Origin: Streptomyces sp. RKAG290
GTDB lineage: Bacteria > Actinomycetota > Actinomycetes > Streptomycetales > Streptomycetaceae
Assembly: GCF_023701695.1 (NCBI RefSeq)
Contig: NZ_JAJOZC010000001.1
Location: 496,001-560,000 of the forward strand
Direction of reading: 5' to 3'
Length of the DNA: 64,000 nt
Shown here: piece after piece, positions 18,973 through 28,093 of the stretch
Numbering within the stretch: position 1 is the stretch's first letter
Layout of the letters: the number at the start of each line of letters is the position of its first letter
Program-made: the position numbers and the translations under genes
The notes under the pieces: generated by a model
What the model was told of the DNA's origin: nothing
The model's database searches: none
What the model saw: only the letters and a program-made list of their open reading frames with translations

Positions 18973-19922
18973 CGGGCACCTCCGAGCCGGATGCGCGGGT
19001 CGATGACCGAATAGACCACGTCGACCAGCAGATTGATGAGGATGTACGCGGCGGAGGTGCAGAGCACCACGGCCTGCAGGGTCGCGTAGTCGCGGGTGAA
19101 GACGGCGTCGATGGTGAGCTTGCCGAAGCCGGGCAGCACGAAGATCTGCTCGGTGACGACCGCGCCGGAGATCAGGTGGCCGAGCTGGAGCCCCAGCACG
19201 GTCACCACCGTGACGAGGGAGGTGCGCAGTGCGTGCCCGCCGACGACGGACCGCTTGGACAGGCCCTTGGCACGGGCGGTGCGCACGTAGTCGGCGGAGA
19301 GCGAGTCGAGCATCGCGGCCCGGGTCTGGCGCATCACGACGGCGGCCAGCCCGGAGCCGAGCACGATGGCGGGCAGCACCATGCGGCGCAGGTTGTCCAC
19401 CGGGTCGGTGCCGAAGGGCACGTATCCGGAGGCGGCGAACACCGGGATGGCGATGGCGAATCCGAGGACCAGCACGATGCCGAGCCAGAAGGTCGGGATG
19501 GAGAGCCCGATGAGCGCGATGCCGTTGGCGAGCCACTCCTCGGGCTTCCCGCGCCGCACGGCGGCGACGACGCCGGCGCCGATGCCCAGGACCACGGCCA
19601 GCAGCAGGGACAGCGCGGCCAGTTCCAGGGTGACGGGGAGGGCCTGACCGATCGCGTCGGCGACCGGGAGCCCGGTCCTGGAGGAGGTGCCGAGGTCGCC
19701 CGTGAGGGCGTGCCCGATGAACCGCCCGTACTGGACGACGATGCTGTCGTTCAGGCCGTACGCCTCCCGGATCGCGGCGAGCGCCTCGGGGCTGCGCTCC
19801 TCACCGGCCAGGGCGAGCGCCGGGTCGCCGGGCAGCGCCCGGATACCGGCGAAGACCACGATCGAGACCAGGAAGAGCGTGATGAGGGACTGGCGCAGGC
19901 GCGTCAGCAGGTATTTCGTCAT
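18969..19922 (-). CDS. Peptide ABC transporter permease (OppB/DppB-type)
   Basis: This permease has 317 residues, with the typical start MTKYLLTRLRQSLITLFLVSIVVF, the extracytoplasmic LPGDPALALAG motif, and an EAA loop near RQTRAAMLDSLSADYVRTARAKGLS. The ATG overlaps the stop of the substrate-binding protein gene (ATGA). Confidence 0.93.
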   Translation of the reverse strand: MTKYLLTRLRQSLITLFLVSIVVFAGIRALPGDPALALAGEERSPEALAAIREAYGLNDSIVVQYGRFIGHALTGDLGTSSRTGLPVADAIGQALPVTLELAALSLLLAVVLGIGAGVVAAVRRGKPEEWLANGIALIGLSIPTFWLGIVLVLGFAIAIPVFAASGYVPFGTDPVDNLRRMVLPAIVLGSGLAAVVMRQTRAAMLDSLSADYVRTARAKGLSKRSVVGGHALRTSLVTVVTVLGLQLGHLISGAVVTEQIFVLPGFGKLTIDAVFTRDYATLQAVVLCTSAAYILINLLVDVVYSVIDPRIRLGGAR

Positions 19923-21526
19923 CGGGTGTACCCCGCAGTCGTGACCCGGACCAGTCCGTCGCCGTAGACGCGGATGCCCGCGACGTCCTTGGAGGCGACG
20001 ACGTAGTTCTTCTGCCGGTAGAGGTAGATCATCGTGTGGGCGTCCTGCACGCGCCGGGTGAGCTCGTCGTAGATCTCGGTGCGCCGGGCCGGGTCGGAGA
20101 CCGTGCTGCCCTCGGCGATGAGCTTGTCGATCTTCGGGTCGCCGAGTCCGTAGGCGTTCATGGCCCCGGCGGTCTTCAGGAAGTTGGCGACGTTGCCGTC
20201 CGGGTCCAGCCGGCCCGACCAGCCGCTGGTGAAGACGTCGTAGTTGCCGGCGTCGGTCTCGGAGAGCATGGTGGCGTACTCGGTCGGCCGCAGCGAGAGG
20301 TCGAATCCGGCCTCCTTCACCATGGCCTGGAGGACCTGCCCGACCCGGCCCTGTTCGGGGGTGGTCGAGGTCTTCAGCTCGATCTTCAGCGGGGTCTTCA
20401 CCCCGGCCTCCTTCAGCAGTCTCCTCGCCTTGGCGACATCACGCTTCGGGCAGTCCTGGGGTTTGATGCCGGGGGCGATGGCGGACTGCGGGGAGATCGG
20501 GCCGCAGGCCGGTTCGTACATGCCCTGGAAGACGACCTTGTTGAGGGTGTCGCGGTCGATGGCGAGCTCGAACGCCTCGCGGACCCGGACGTCCCGGGCG
20601 ATCGGAGTGTCGAGCTTTCCGGGCTTCTGCCCGAGGCCCTTCACGTTGCCGACGTTCAGGCCGATGCCCTGGTAGCCGAGCGAGGGCGAGTTGAAGAGCT
20701 GCAGCTTCGGCTCGGTGAGGGCGCTCTGTACGTCGATGGGGCCCATCTGGTCGCCGATCTGGAGGTCGCCGGAGCGCAGGTTGGCGAGCCGGACGTTTCC
20801 GTCGGGTATGGGTTTGTAGACGACCCCGTCGAGGTGGACCTTGTCCGCGTCGTAGTAGTTCGGGTCCTTCTTCAGCACGATCCGGTCGCCGCCGACGCGC
20901 TCGACGAAGCGGAACGGGCCGACGCAGGAGGGGTGGTTGGTGAAGTTCTTCCCGTACTTCTTGAGCGCGGTCGGTGACATCACCATCCCGGCCCGGTCGG
21001 CGAGGACGCCGGTGAGCGGTACGTAGGGCTGCTTGAGCCTCATCCGGACCGTGTACGGGCCGGTGGCCTCGACGGTGGTGACCGGGGCGAGTTCGGTGCC
21101 GCGGGCGGATCCGGGGAGATCGCGGTGGCGCAGCAGTGAGGTGACGACGGCTGCGGCGCCGAGCCGGGTGCCGTCGCTGAACTTCAGGCCGTGCCGCACC
21201 TTCAGGGTGACGGTGCGGCCGTCGGCCGAGGTTTCGGGCAGTGCGGCAGCGAGCTGCGGCACGACGACACCGTCCTCGTCGATGTCGTAGAGCTTCTCGC
21301 ACATGCCCGCGAAGACCGTGCGGCCCACGAGGGTCTGGGCGAGCGTCGGGTCGAGTTTGTCCGGGTCGGAGTTGAGAGCGACGGTGAGTGTCCCGCCGTC
21401 GCGTACGGACCGGTCGTCGGTCTTGCGTACACCGCCGACCTCGGTCGCCGAGGACTGCAACGACGCGCAGCCCGAGGTGAGGGACACCAGTACAACCGCC
21501 ACCAGGGCAACCGCTTTTCGGCGCAC
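19919..21526 (-). CDS. Peptide-binding lipoprotein of the ABC importer (SBP_bac_5)
   Basis: An extracellular lipoprotein of 535 residues. The signal sequence ends in the lipobox LTSGC (Cys near residue 20). The mature part has the family 5 landmarks: LTVALNSDPDKLDPTLAQ at the start, VRHGLKFSDGTRLGAAAVVTSL, and GRLDPDGNVANF near the C-terminus. The GTG at 21526 has GGAGGTAGG upstream. It is the first gene of the importer operon that ends with ggt, so gamma-glutamyl peptides or glutathione are plausible ligands (inference from context). Confidence 0.92.
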   Translation of the reverse strand: MRRKAVALVAVVLVSLTSGCASLQSSATEVGGVRKTDDRSVRDGGTLTVALNSDPDKLDPTLAQTLVGRTVFAGMCEKLYDIDEDGVVVPQLAAALPETSADGRTVTLKVRHGLKFSDGTRLGAAAVVTSLLRHRDLPGSARGTELAPVTTVEATGPYTVRMRLKQPYVPLTGVLADRAGMVMSPTALKKYGKNFTNHPSCVGPFRFVERVGGDRIVLKKDPNYYDADKVHLDGVVYKPIPDGNVRLANLRSGDLQIGDQMGPIDVQSALTEPKLQLFNSPSLGYQGIGLNVGNVKGLGQKPGKLDTPIARDVRVREAFELAIDRDTLNKVVFQGMYEPACGPISPQSAIAPGIKPQDCPKRDVAKARRLLKEAGVKTPLKIELKTSTTPEQGRVGQVLQAMVKEAGFDLSLRPTEYATMLSETDAGNYDVFTSGWSGRLDPDGNVANFLKTAGAMNAYGLGDPKIDKLIAEGSTVSDPARRTEIYDELTRRVQDAHTMIYLYRQKNYVVASKDVAGIRVYGDGLVRVTTAGYTR

Positions 21527-21644
21527 GAGGGCCTACCTCCCGCCAGGGGGTGATCAAGGAATATCGCAGACCGTATTTCGCATACAGTCCGCAAGGCAAG
21601 AGGGGTGCCCACATAGCGGACGATTTTTACTGACGATCGGATAA

Positions 21645-21687
21645 CGGCGGGTGCAGAAGGTGTGAAGACACCTGTCCGCACCCGCCG
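21645..21687 (-). terminator. Hairpin terminator after the ThuA-like gene
   Basis: An outer stem CGGCGGGTGC (21645-21654) / GCACCCGCCG (21678-21687) and an inner stem AGGTGT (21658-21663) / ACACCT (21668-21673) form one long hairpin. It lies 30 bp past the ThuA-like stop and separates that operon from the peptide-importer operon. Confidence 0.8.
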
Positions 21688-21716
21688 ATATCAGCGCTGT
21701 GTGACGGGACGGGGAC

Positions 21717-22604
21717 TCAGTGCGGCCGGTCCGTCGCCGGGTTCGCCCCGACGCCGCCCAGCCACTTCAGCCCGTCCACCACGAAGCGGTTCTGCGTGTC
21801 GCTGTCGAACGTCGAGGACAGGGTGGTCCCCGAGTCGTAGTCCATCGCGTTGTGACCGAAGTTCGCGTACAGCATCCGGTAGCTAGTGTTGGTCCACAGG
21901 ACCGGGTAGTCGCCGCTGTACCAGGACTGGTCCGGATCCGTGCCCAGCGGGAAGCTCACCGGGTCCACGGAGGCCAGGACCTTGATGTCCGGGTTGTCGC
22001 GGAGGTCGTTCTCCCACGCGTACCACTCGCTGACCGACGAGGTGAAGGTGGCGGGCAGCCCGGTGGTCGAGGGGTGTGTCCGGTCCTCGGTGCGCAGCAC
22101 CGCCGTGGTCGGCCCCCAGGTGTTCGACCTGAAGTTGCCGCTGCCGAGGAACTGGTCGTAGTACCAGGGCCAGTCCTGGGCCTCGGTGGTGAACGCGGAG
22201 ACGTGGAAACCCATCCAGGCGCCGCCGGAGCGCATGTACCTCTCGAATCCGGTGCGCTGGGAGGCGGTCTGCGGGGCGTCGTCGAGGAACAGCACCACCT
22301 GGTACTGGTCCGGGGTGATGCTGCTCAGCCGCTCCCAGTCGTCGGTGGAGGTGTAGGAGAAGTTGTTGGCGGCCGCGGTGTCGGGGAACCAGCGGTTGGC
22401 TTCCTGGACGAAGCTGATGTGGGCCGCGTCCCAGGTGCCGTTGTAGAAGGCGATCACCTTGAAGTCGGGTGCCTGCGGGGCGTGCGGCGCGGCAAGCGCG
22501 GGGCCCGTGGTGAGCCCCAGCAGTAACGCCGGCAGCAGGAGCAGCCACCGGCACAGCCGGCCGAGTCCTCCTCGGGCTCCGGCTCCGGCGCTGATGGTGT
22601 TCAT
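21717..22604 (-). CDS. Secreted ThuA-like (trehalose-utilisation fold) protein
   Basis: The protein has 295 residues with a signal peptide (LCRWLLLLPALLLGLTTGPALA, cleavage near AAPHA). The mature part has the ThuA/glutamine-amidotransferase-like fold: FKVIAFYNGTWDAAHISFV, DQYQVVLFLDD, the GGAWMGFH strand-turn, and late SWYSGDYPVLWTNTSYRMLYANFGHNAMDYDSGTT. Members are often linked to carbohydrate utilisation, but no catalytic activity is established for most. It is the last gene of the GH16-GH18-ricin operon, separated from it by a hairpin. Confidence 0.8.
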   Translation of the reverse strand: MNTISAGAGARGGLGRLCRWLLLLPALLLGLTTGPALAAPHAPQAPDFKVIAFYNGTWDAAHISFVQEANRWFPDTAAANNFSYTSTDDWERLSSITPDQYQVVLFLDDAPQTASQRTGFERYMRSGGAWMGFHVSAFTTEAQDWPWYYDQFLGSGNFRSNTWGPTTAVLRTEDRTHPSTTGLPATFTSSVSEWYAWENDLRDNPDIKVLASVDPVSFPLGTDPDQSWYSGDYPVLWTNTSYRMLYANFGHNAMDYDSGTTLSSTFDSDTQNRFVVDGLKWLGGVGANPATDRPH

Positions 22605-22636
22605 CCGAGAGCGTCCTTTCCGAACGGAGTGGGGGG

Positions 22637-22672
22637 CCGGGCCGGATCCGACGGGGGTCGGATCCGGCCCGG
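22637..22672 (-). terminator. Perfect 16-bp hairpin between the ricin/beta-helix gene and the ThuA-like gene
   Basis: CCGGGCCGGATCCGAC (22637-22652) pairs fully with GTCGGATCCGGCCCGG (22657-22672) around a GGGG loop. It lies after the stop at 22697 and before the ThuA-like start at 22604, so it either ends the upstream transcript or lowers expression of the ThuA-like gene. Confidence 0.8.
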
Positions 22673-22696
22673 TGTGTCCTGGGGACGTCGCGCTGT

Positions 22697-24943
22697 TCAG
22701 GGCTGGCTGACGAGGTTCGCCACGTTCGACGCGGAGTTGGAGGGTCCTCCCCGTCCGTTGATGACGTGCCGGATCGTCCCGGTGCCGCCGAGTGAGACCG
22801 TCACCATGCTCTGGAACCGCACGTTCGGGTTGTCCGGTACCTCGAAGGCGTGCTCGGCGGTCACGGCCGGGTTCGAGCTGAAGAAGCAGTAGCTGCCCAG
22901 GCCGTACGCCTGATGGCTGGTGACCGAGTCCGCGACCTTGTAGGCGGCGTAGCCCTGGGTGGACCCGTTCATCCAGGACGCCTGGTCGGGCACGTCGTAC
23001 GGCATCTCGTTCTGGTAGAAGTACGTGCGCCCGCCGTTGCCGTTCCAGATCGTCTGGTGCTTCTGGTAGTGCTCGACGAACAGCCCGTACATCGTCACGT
23101 CGTCGCCGTTGACGACGAGCCCGGTGTCGGCCCGGTTGCTGTTCCAGCCGATGCCGCTGCCGTGGTCGCCGCGCCAGATCCACATGTGGTCGCCGATGAC
23201 GTGGTCGCTGTTGACCACCAGGCTCGTGGTGGCCCGTCCCACGGCGGCGCCGCCGACCCGGAAGAAGACGTCGTGCAGCGAGGTCGGGTCCGCCGCGTGC
23301 GAGGCCGAGGAGCCTGCCGGGCCGACCTCCATCAGGGTCGAGGAGTTCGTCGTACCTGCGTCGAAGAGGATGCCCGCGACCTTGACCCCGTCGACGTCCG
23401 CCACCGACATGGCGGTGACGCCGTTGTCGGGCACGAACGTGGCAAGGCCGAGGCCGAGGACGACGGTGTCGGGCCTGGTCACCTTCAGGGTCTGGTCGAG
23501 GTGGTAGACGCCCGGGGTCACCAGCAGGTTCTTCCCCTCGGCGAGCGCGGCGTTGATCTGAGCGGCCGTGGCTCCCGCCTTCACGACGAAGAACTTGTCC
23601 ATGCCGATCGAGGTGCCGGGGGCGTTGCCGCCCGCCCAGGTGGTGCCCGAGGCGTTGCTGCGGACGGACGGCACGAACACCTGGTAGGCGCCGTTGCCGT
23701 CCACGTACAGGAACGGCTTCTCACGGACCACGGGGGCCTGGTTCACCGTGGTGTAGGGCGGGTTGGGGAAGCTGGTGGCCGGCACTCCCTGGCTGCCGAC
23801 GAAGACCATGTTCCAGTTGGATCCGGTCCAGCTGCCGAGGGTCGAGTTCCGGGTGATCCACTGCTGCTGCGTACCGGACCTGACCTGTCCGTCGATCTTG
23901 GTGTCGGCCATGAAGCCGCCGCTCGCCCAGCCGCCGTCGTCCAGGGCCAGATTGCCCCGCACATGCATCCGCCGGTACGGGGCCGCCTGGGACACGGCCC
24001 AGCGGTCGGTGCCGCCGGCCGGGTTCACCGAGAGGTTCTCGGCGCCGCGCCAGAAGTTCTGGGTGGCGTTCTGCGGCGGGAACCAGTCCGCCTCGGCATG
24101 GACGGCGCCGTTGATCGTCACCGAGTCGGGTGACTGCCCGAGTCCGAGGACCTGGGTGTAGAACCCCACGTTGACGTCGTTGCTGTACGTGCCCGGCTTG
24201 AACATCACCGCGTACCGCTGGCTGCCGAACTGGTTGGTCTCCTGCTGCCGGAAGATCGAGTCGAGCCGGCTCTGGATGGTGGCCGAGGGCATCGAAGGGT
24301 CGAAGACCGCGACGTTGGGGCCGAGGTCGACGTCGCCCGGCGCGGTAGTCACCGGGGTGACCTGGAAGCGCTGGGCGGCGGAGTTGTTGCAGGTGTACTG
24401 GACGAGCTGGACGCTGTCGGCCGTGGAGGCGGCGGGCACGTCCAGGCACTTGCCGCTGTTGCGGTTGACGAAGTGGTAGGCGCCGCCGCCCTCGTCGACG
24501 GGCTGCCACTGCTGGTTGGTGCCGCCGCCGTACGCCCACAGGTGCACGGCGGCGCCGTCCGCGGTGGACACGTCGCTGACGTCCGCGACCTGGTTGGCGT
24601 CGTTGCGGTTGTTGATGCGTACGTAGCCGCCGCTGGTCGCGGTCAGGCTCCACTGCTGGGCGGTGGAGCTGTTGCACGTGTACTGCTGGACGGCGGTGCC
24701 GTTGACGGTCGCGGCGGAGCGCGCGTCCAGGCACTTGCCGCTGCCGCTGTTGACGACGGTGGCCCAGCCGGCCGGCAGCGCGGCGGCGGCCTCGGCGGGG
24801 CGCGCGGCGGCCGGGGCGGGGGTGGCGGCCAGGACCGACCCGGCCAGGGCGCCGGCCGCGAACACCGCGGTCAGCGCCCGCCGGCGGCGGGTCGGCGAGG
24901 AGCCGGACCGGCCCTCGATGGGTTGTCGTACGGGTCTGAGCAC
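22697..24943 (-). CDS. Secreted ricin-type lectin plus beta-helix protein, probably polysaccharide-active
   Basis: The protein has 748 residues with a twin-arginine-rich signal region (SPTRRRRALTAVFAAGALAGSVLA). Residues ~60-200 form a ricin-type beta-trefoil with repeated CLD...QQW units. The rest matches pectate-lyase-superfamily beta-helix proteins: the AVMFKPGTYSNDVNVGFYTQVLGLG start motif, and rows of DVFFRVGGAAVGRATTSLVVNSDHVIGDHMWIWRGDHG. Database entries for relatives are often labelled 'adenylyl cyclase' or 'coagulation factor 5/8', which the sequence does not support. Position after a beta-glucanase and a chitinase suggests a fungal-wall glycan target. The GTG at 24943 has AGGAG upstream. 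Confidence 0.75.
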   Translation of the reverse strand: MLRPVRQPIEGRSGSSPTRRRRALTAVFAAGALAGSVLAATPAPAAARPAEAAAALPAGWATVVNSGSGKCLDARSAATVNGTAVQQYTCNSSTAQQWSLTATSGGYVRINNRNDANQVADVSDVSTADGAAVHLWAYGGGTNQQWQPVDEGGGAYHFVNRNSGKCLDVPAASTADSVQLVQYTCNNSAAQRFQVTPVTTAPGDVDLGPNVAVFDPSMPSATIQSRLDSIFRQQETNQFGSQRYAVMFKPGTYSNDVNVGFYTQVLGLGQSPDSVTINGAVHAEADWFPPQNATQNFWRGAENLSVNPAGGTDRWAVSQAAPYRRMHVRGNLALDDGGWASGGFMADTKIDGQVRSGTQQQWITRNSTLGSWTGSNWNMVFVGSQGVPATSFPNPPYTTVNQAPVVREKPFLYVDGNGAYQVFVPSVRSNASGTTWAGGNAPGTSIGMDKFFVVKAGATAAQINAALAEGKNLLVTPGVYHLDQTLKVTRPDTVVLGLGLATFVPDNGVTAMSVADVDGVKVAGILFDAGTTNSSTLMEVGPAGSSASHAADPTSLHDVFFRVGGAAVGRATTSLVVNSDHVIGDHMWIWRGDHGSGIGWNSNRADTGLVVNGDDVTMYGLFVEHYQKHQTIWNGNGGRTYFYQNEMPYDVPDQASWMNGSTQGYAAYKVADSVTSHQAYGLGSYCFFSSNPAVTAEHAFEVPDNPNVRFQSMVTVSLGGTGTIRHVINGRGGPSNSASNVANLVSQP

Positions 24944-24989
24944 GGATTCTCCTGTGCGGGTGGACGGCTCGGTGGGGACGTGGGCGGAC

Positions 24990-26390
24990 TCAGCCGGCGT
25001 ACTGGGCGAACACCTTGGTGAAGTCCCAGGGCTGCTGGGAGACGCCCGAGCAGGTGTCGGCGCCGCCTCCTGAGCACGGCCGGTCGCGGTTGACCGACCA
25101 GAAGGTCAGCCGCGCCAGGTGGCGCTGCTGGGCGTACCCGAGGATGGTGCGGAAGTCGGCGACCGTGACGGTCTCGTTGTCGTCGGTGATGCCGTTCATC
25201 GAGGAGATGCCGGTGTGCCGGTACGCCTGGTCGTCCGTGTATCCGTAGGCACTCTTGACCGTGTTCTTCAGCCCTTCGGCCGCGCCGACGGTGAGGTTGC
25301 CCATGTTCTGGCCCGCCCCGCCGAAGTCGAACGGCATGATCGTCCAGCTGTCCACGGTCAGGCCCGAGGCGGACGCCTTGCGGATCATGCTGTCGTCGGG
25401 TCCGCTCTGTCCGGTGCCGAAGGTGACGTACACCTTGATGCCGGGGTTGGCCGCCTTCACCGTCTTGAGCGCGTCGACCGTGCGCTGCTGCACCGTGGCG
25501 CTGGCGTACGCGTCGGCCTCGATGTCGATGTCGATCGCCTTGAGGCCGTAGGCGTTGATCACCTTCTGGTACGCGGCGGCCAGCTCACCCGCACTGGAGC
25601 AGGAGCTCTCCAGCTTGTTGCCGCTCCAGCCGCCGAAGGACGGGATGACGTCGCCGCCGGCGCCCCGGACGGTGTTGATCGTCTGCTGGTCGACACCGCC
25701 GGTCAGCGGCCTGCCGCCGTCCCACTGCGGGTTGCAGTAGCCGTTGCTCAGGACGAAGGCGAGCGTGAACCACTTGACCCCGGTGGCGTTCATGACGGTG
25801 GTCGGGCTGGGCGGGCTGCCCCAGCCGTTGTAGAGGTACGGTGCGACCGCCATGGCCCCGGCGGGTGCCGGGTCTCCCCCGCCGCCGTCGACCGCGGGCG
25901 CGGTCCACTTCTGGTTGGCGGCCCCGGTGCAGGTCCATATCTGGAGCCGGGTGCCGTTGGCCGAGCTGTTCCCGGTGGCGTCCAGGCACTTGTCCGCCTG
26001 CGGGTTGACGATGTCGCGTGCGGCACTGACCGACCACCGCTGGGCCGCCGAGCCGTTGCAGTCCCACAGCTGGACGACGGACCCGTTGGCGGTGCCCGCC
26101 GAGGCGACGTCAAGACACTTGCCCAGCGCCTTGACCGTTCCGTCGCTGCCCAGGCTCCACTGCTGGGCGGTACTGCCGTTGCAGTCGTAGAGCTGGACGG
26201 GAGTGCCGTTGGCGGTGCCCCCCGCGGCGACGTCGACGCACTTGCCGCCGACCCCGGTGATCCGTCCGGTGGCCGCGGCCGCGCCCGCGGCGGGCGTACC
26301 GGTCAGCCCGGCGATGAGGGCCGCGGTGGCCACGACGCCCAGGGCGCCGCGCACTGCGTGGATGTGGCCGCCTGTCAGGTACCGGCGCAT
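24990..26390 (-). CDS. Secreted GH18 chitinase with N-terminal ricin-type lectin domain
   Basis: The protein has 466 residues. A signal peptide (to about AAGAAAA) is followed by a beta-trefoil lectin domain (residues ~40-165: three QxW units, QLYDCNGSTAQQW, QLWDCNGSAAQRW, QIWTCTGAANQKW), then a GH18 domain. The catalytic DxDxE lies in LKAIDIDIEADAY, the usual GH18 position with Glu as acid. This is the short-barrel bacterial type (like Streptomyces ChiC-related or endo-chitinase D proteins). Its start overlaps the GH16 stop by one base, so translation is probably coupled. The lectin is nearly the same as that at the end of the GH16 gene. Confidence 0.9.
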   Translation of the reverse strand: MRRYLTGGHIHAVRGALGVVATAALIAGLTGTPAAGAAAATGRITGVGGKCVDVAAGGTANGTPVQLYDCNGSTAQQWSLGSDGTVKALGKCLDVASAGTANGSVVQLWDCNGSAAQRWSVSAARDIVNPQADKCLDATGNSSANGTRLQIWTCTGAANQKWTAPAVDGGGGDPAPAGAMAVAPYLYNGWGSPPSPTTVMNATGVKWFTLAFVLSNGYCNPQWDGGRPLTGGVDQQTINTVRGAGGDVIPSFGGWSGNKLESSCSSAGELAAAYQKVINAYGLKAIDIDIEADAYASATVQQRTVDALKTVKAANPGIKVYVTFGTGQSGPDDSMIRKASASGLTVDSWTIMPFDFGGAGQNMGNLTVGAAEGLKNTVKSAYGYTDDQAYRHTGISSMNGITDDNETVTVADFRTILGYAQQRHLARLTFWSVNRDRPCSGGGADTCSGVSQQPWDFTKVFAQYAG

Positions 26391-27661
26391 CAGCTGTTCA
26401 CCGTCCACTTCTGGTTGGCGGCTCCGGAGCAGGTCCAGATCTGCAGCCGGGCTCCGTTGGCCGAGCTGTTCCCGGTGACGTCCAGGCACTTGTTCGCCTG
26501 CGGGTTGACGATGTCGCGGGCGCCGCTCACCGCCCAGCGCTGGGCCGCCGAACCGTTGCAGTCCCACAACTGGACGACCGTGCCGTCGGCCGTACCGCCT
26601 GACGCGACGTCAAGGCACTTGCCCAGCGCCCTGATCGTGCCGTCTGCGCCGACACTCCACTTCTGGGCGGTCGAACCGTTGCAGTCGTACAGCTGGACGG
26701 GCGTGCCGTTGGCGCTGTTCGCCGCGGCCACGTCGACGCACTTGCCGGCCAGGCCGGTGATGGTGCCGCCGGTGGGCGGTGGGCTGTCGCCGGTGGTGAC
26801 GCGTACGTGGTCGACGACGAGTTGCTGGGGGAAGGTGGTGTTGCCGTCGGGGTCGCCGGGCCAGTAGCCGCCGACGGCGAGGTTGAGGATGAGGAAGAAG
26901 GGCTTGTTGAAGGCCCAGGTGTTGCCGCCGGTGTCGGCGGGGGTGCGGCGCTGGTAGACGTTGCCGTCGACGGACCAGGTGACGGAATTGGGCGCCCAGT
27001 CGATGGCGAAGGTGTGGAAGTCGTCGGCGAAGGCCTGGCCGCCGGGGAGGGTGTAGCCGGCGCCGATGCCCGCGGAGCCGGAGTAGCCGGGTCCGTGCAG
27101 GGTGCCGTGGACGGTGGAGGGTTCGAAGCCGACGTTCTCCATGATGTCGATCTCGCCGGAGTTGGGCCAGCCGACCTGTCCGATGTCGTCGCCGAGCATC
27201 CAGAAGGCGGGCCACATGCCCTGGCCGCGCGGGATCTTCATCCTGGCCTCGACGTGGCCGTAGGTCTGGGTGAACTTGCCGGAGGTGTTGAGGCGGGCCG
27301 AGGTGTACTGGCAGGTGCCGTACCAGCACTGGTAGTTGCCCGGGTTCTCCTTGCGCGCGGTGATGACCAGGTGTCCCTGGCCGTCCAGCGCGGCGTTCTT
27401 GTTCCCGGAGGTGTAGTACTGCCGCTCGTGGTTGTTGACGTTGTCGCCGGTCTCGGTCTGCCACTTGGCGCCGTTGACCGCCGATCCGGCAGCACCGTCG
27501 AACTCTTCGTCGAACGTCATGGTGGCCGAGGCCGCCGCGCTCGACAGGGCGGGTTGCGGTGCGGGGGCGCCGCCTCCCGCGAGAGCGGTCGTGACCAGTG
27601 CGAGGGTCACGACCGAGAGTACGGAACGCAGCAGGCGCCGCGGCAAACGTGGGGAGTCCAT
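26390..27661 (-). CDS. Secreted GH16 beta-glucanase (laminarinase-like) with C-terminal ricin-type lectin
   Basis: The protein has 423 residues: signal peptide, GH16 domain (residues ~47-290) and beta-trefoil lectin (~300-423). The catalytic motif ExDxxE is GEIDIMENVG, with the preceding MWPAFWMLGDD and later HTFAIDWAPNSVTWSVDG, the pattern of beta-1,3-glucanases. The expected action is endo-hydrolysis of beta-1,3-glucan in fungal or algal walls. First gene of the operon; GGGAGAG precedes the ATG. Its promoter region carries a chitinase-like element (27890-27901). Confidence 0.92.
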   Translation of the reverse strand: MDSPRLPRRLLRSVLSVVTLALVTTALAGGGAPAPQPALSSAAASATMTFDEEFDGAAGSAVNGAKWQTETGDNVNNHERQYYTSGNKNAALDGQGHLVITARKENPGNYQCWYGTCQYTSARLNTSGKFTQTYGHVEARMKIPRGQGMWPAFWMLGDDIGQVGWPNSGEIDIMENVGFEPSTVHGTLHGPGYSGSAGIGAGYTLPGGQAFADDFHTFAIDWAPNSVTWSVDGNVYQRRTPADTGGNTWAFNKPFFLILNLAVGGYWPGDPDGNTTFPQQLVVDHVRVTTGDSPPPTGGTITGLAGKCVDVAAANSANGTPVQLYDCNGSTAQKWSVGADGTIRALGKCLDVASGGTADGTVVQLWDCNGSAAQRWAVSGARDIVNPQANKCLDVTGNSSANGARLQIWTCSGAANQKWTVNS

Positions 27662-27839
27662 GACTCTCCCTTCCGGTTCATGAGGAGGAAGGAGAATCTG
27701 TCATGCATATGTCATGACAGACGCAGGGCGCGTTGGGGCATGCCGAAGCTGCGCCGACCGGGGCGGGGTGCCATGTGCGGAGCGGGACGAGGTGCAGGTG
27801 GGGGCGGGCACGTGCGGTGGGGGTGCGGCGTGCAAGGTA

Positions 27840-27862
27840 CTTAATTCACTACGTGATTTAAG
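27840..27862. promoter_or_regulatory. Near-perfect 23-bp palindrome in the GH16 / DUF2470 divergent region
   Basis: CTTAATTCACTACGTGATTTAAG pairs at 9 of 11 positions around a central A. It lies about 180 bp before the GH16 start in a 432-bp intergenic region (27662-28093) and is much more AT-rich than its surroundings. It looks like an operator for a dimeric regulator; which one is unknown. Sequence between 27662 and 27840 shows nothing else I can support. Confidence 0.55.
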
Positions 27863-27874
27863 AAGTGAACCAAT

Positions 27875-27905
27875 GCACTGTCAAGACCCTGGTCCATACC
27901 AGTGC
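27875..27905. promoter_or_regulatory. Chitinase-promoter-type element within a flanking inverted repeat
   Basis: TGGTCCATACCA (27890-27901) resembles the TGGTCCAGACCT direct-repeat element of Streptomyces chitinase promoters and the DasR site TGGTCTAGACCA. It overlaps the right arm of an inverted repeat, GCACTG (27875-27880) and CAGTGC (27900-27905). It probably couples the GH16-GH18 operon to chitin or N-acetylglucosamine signals (inference). Confidence 0.55.
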
Positions 27906-28047
27906 AGGGACGCACTCCCACCCGCGCCCCGCGTGGGGCTACGCAACCCCGGCCGCCGGGGCCGCCGTTCGCGCGACAGGCGCCACGCGGACAAGAGTCA
28001 AAGACAGCACACCTGGTCCCGACGCACGCGAGGCACAGGAGTAAAAG

Positions 28048-28066
28048 TAAGGTTAGCCTTACCTAA
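28048..28066. promoter_or_regulatory. Iron box (IdeR/DmdR1 site) for the DUF2470 gene
   Basis: TAAGGTTAGCCTTACCTAA is close to the actinobacterial DmdR1/IdeR consensus TTAGGTTAGGCTCACCTAA. It ends 27 bp before the start codon at 28094, so a metal-loaded repressor would block transcription when iron is sufficient. Confidence 0.9.
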
Positions 28067-28093
28067 ATCGCATCCGCTTCGCAGGGAGTCCCC

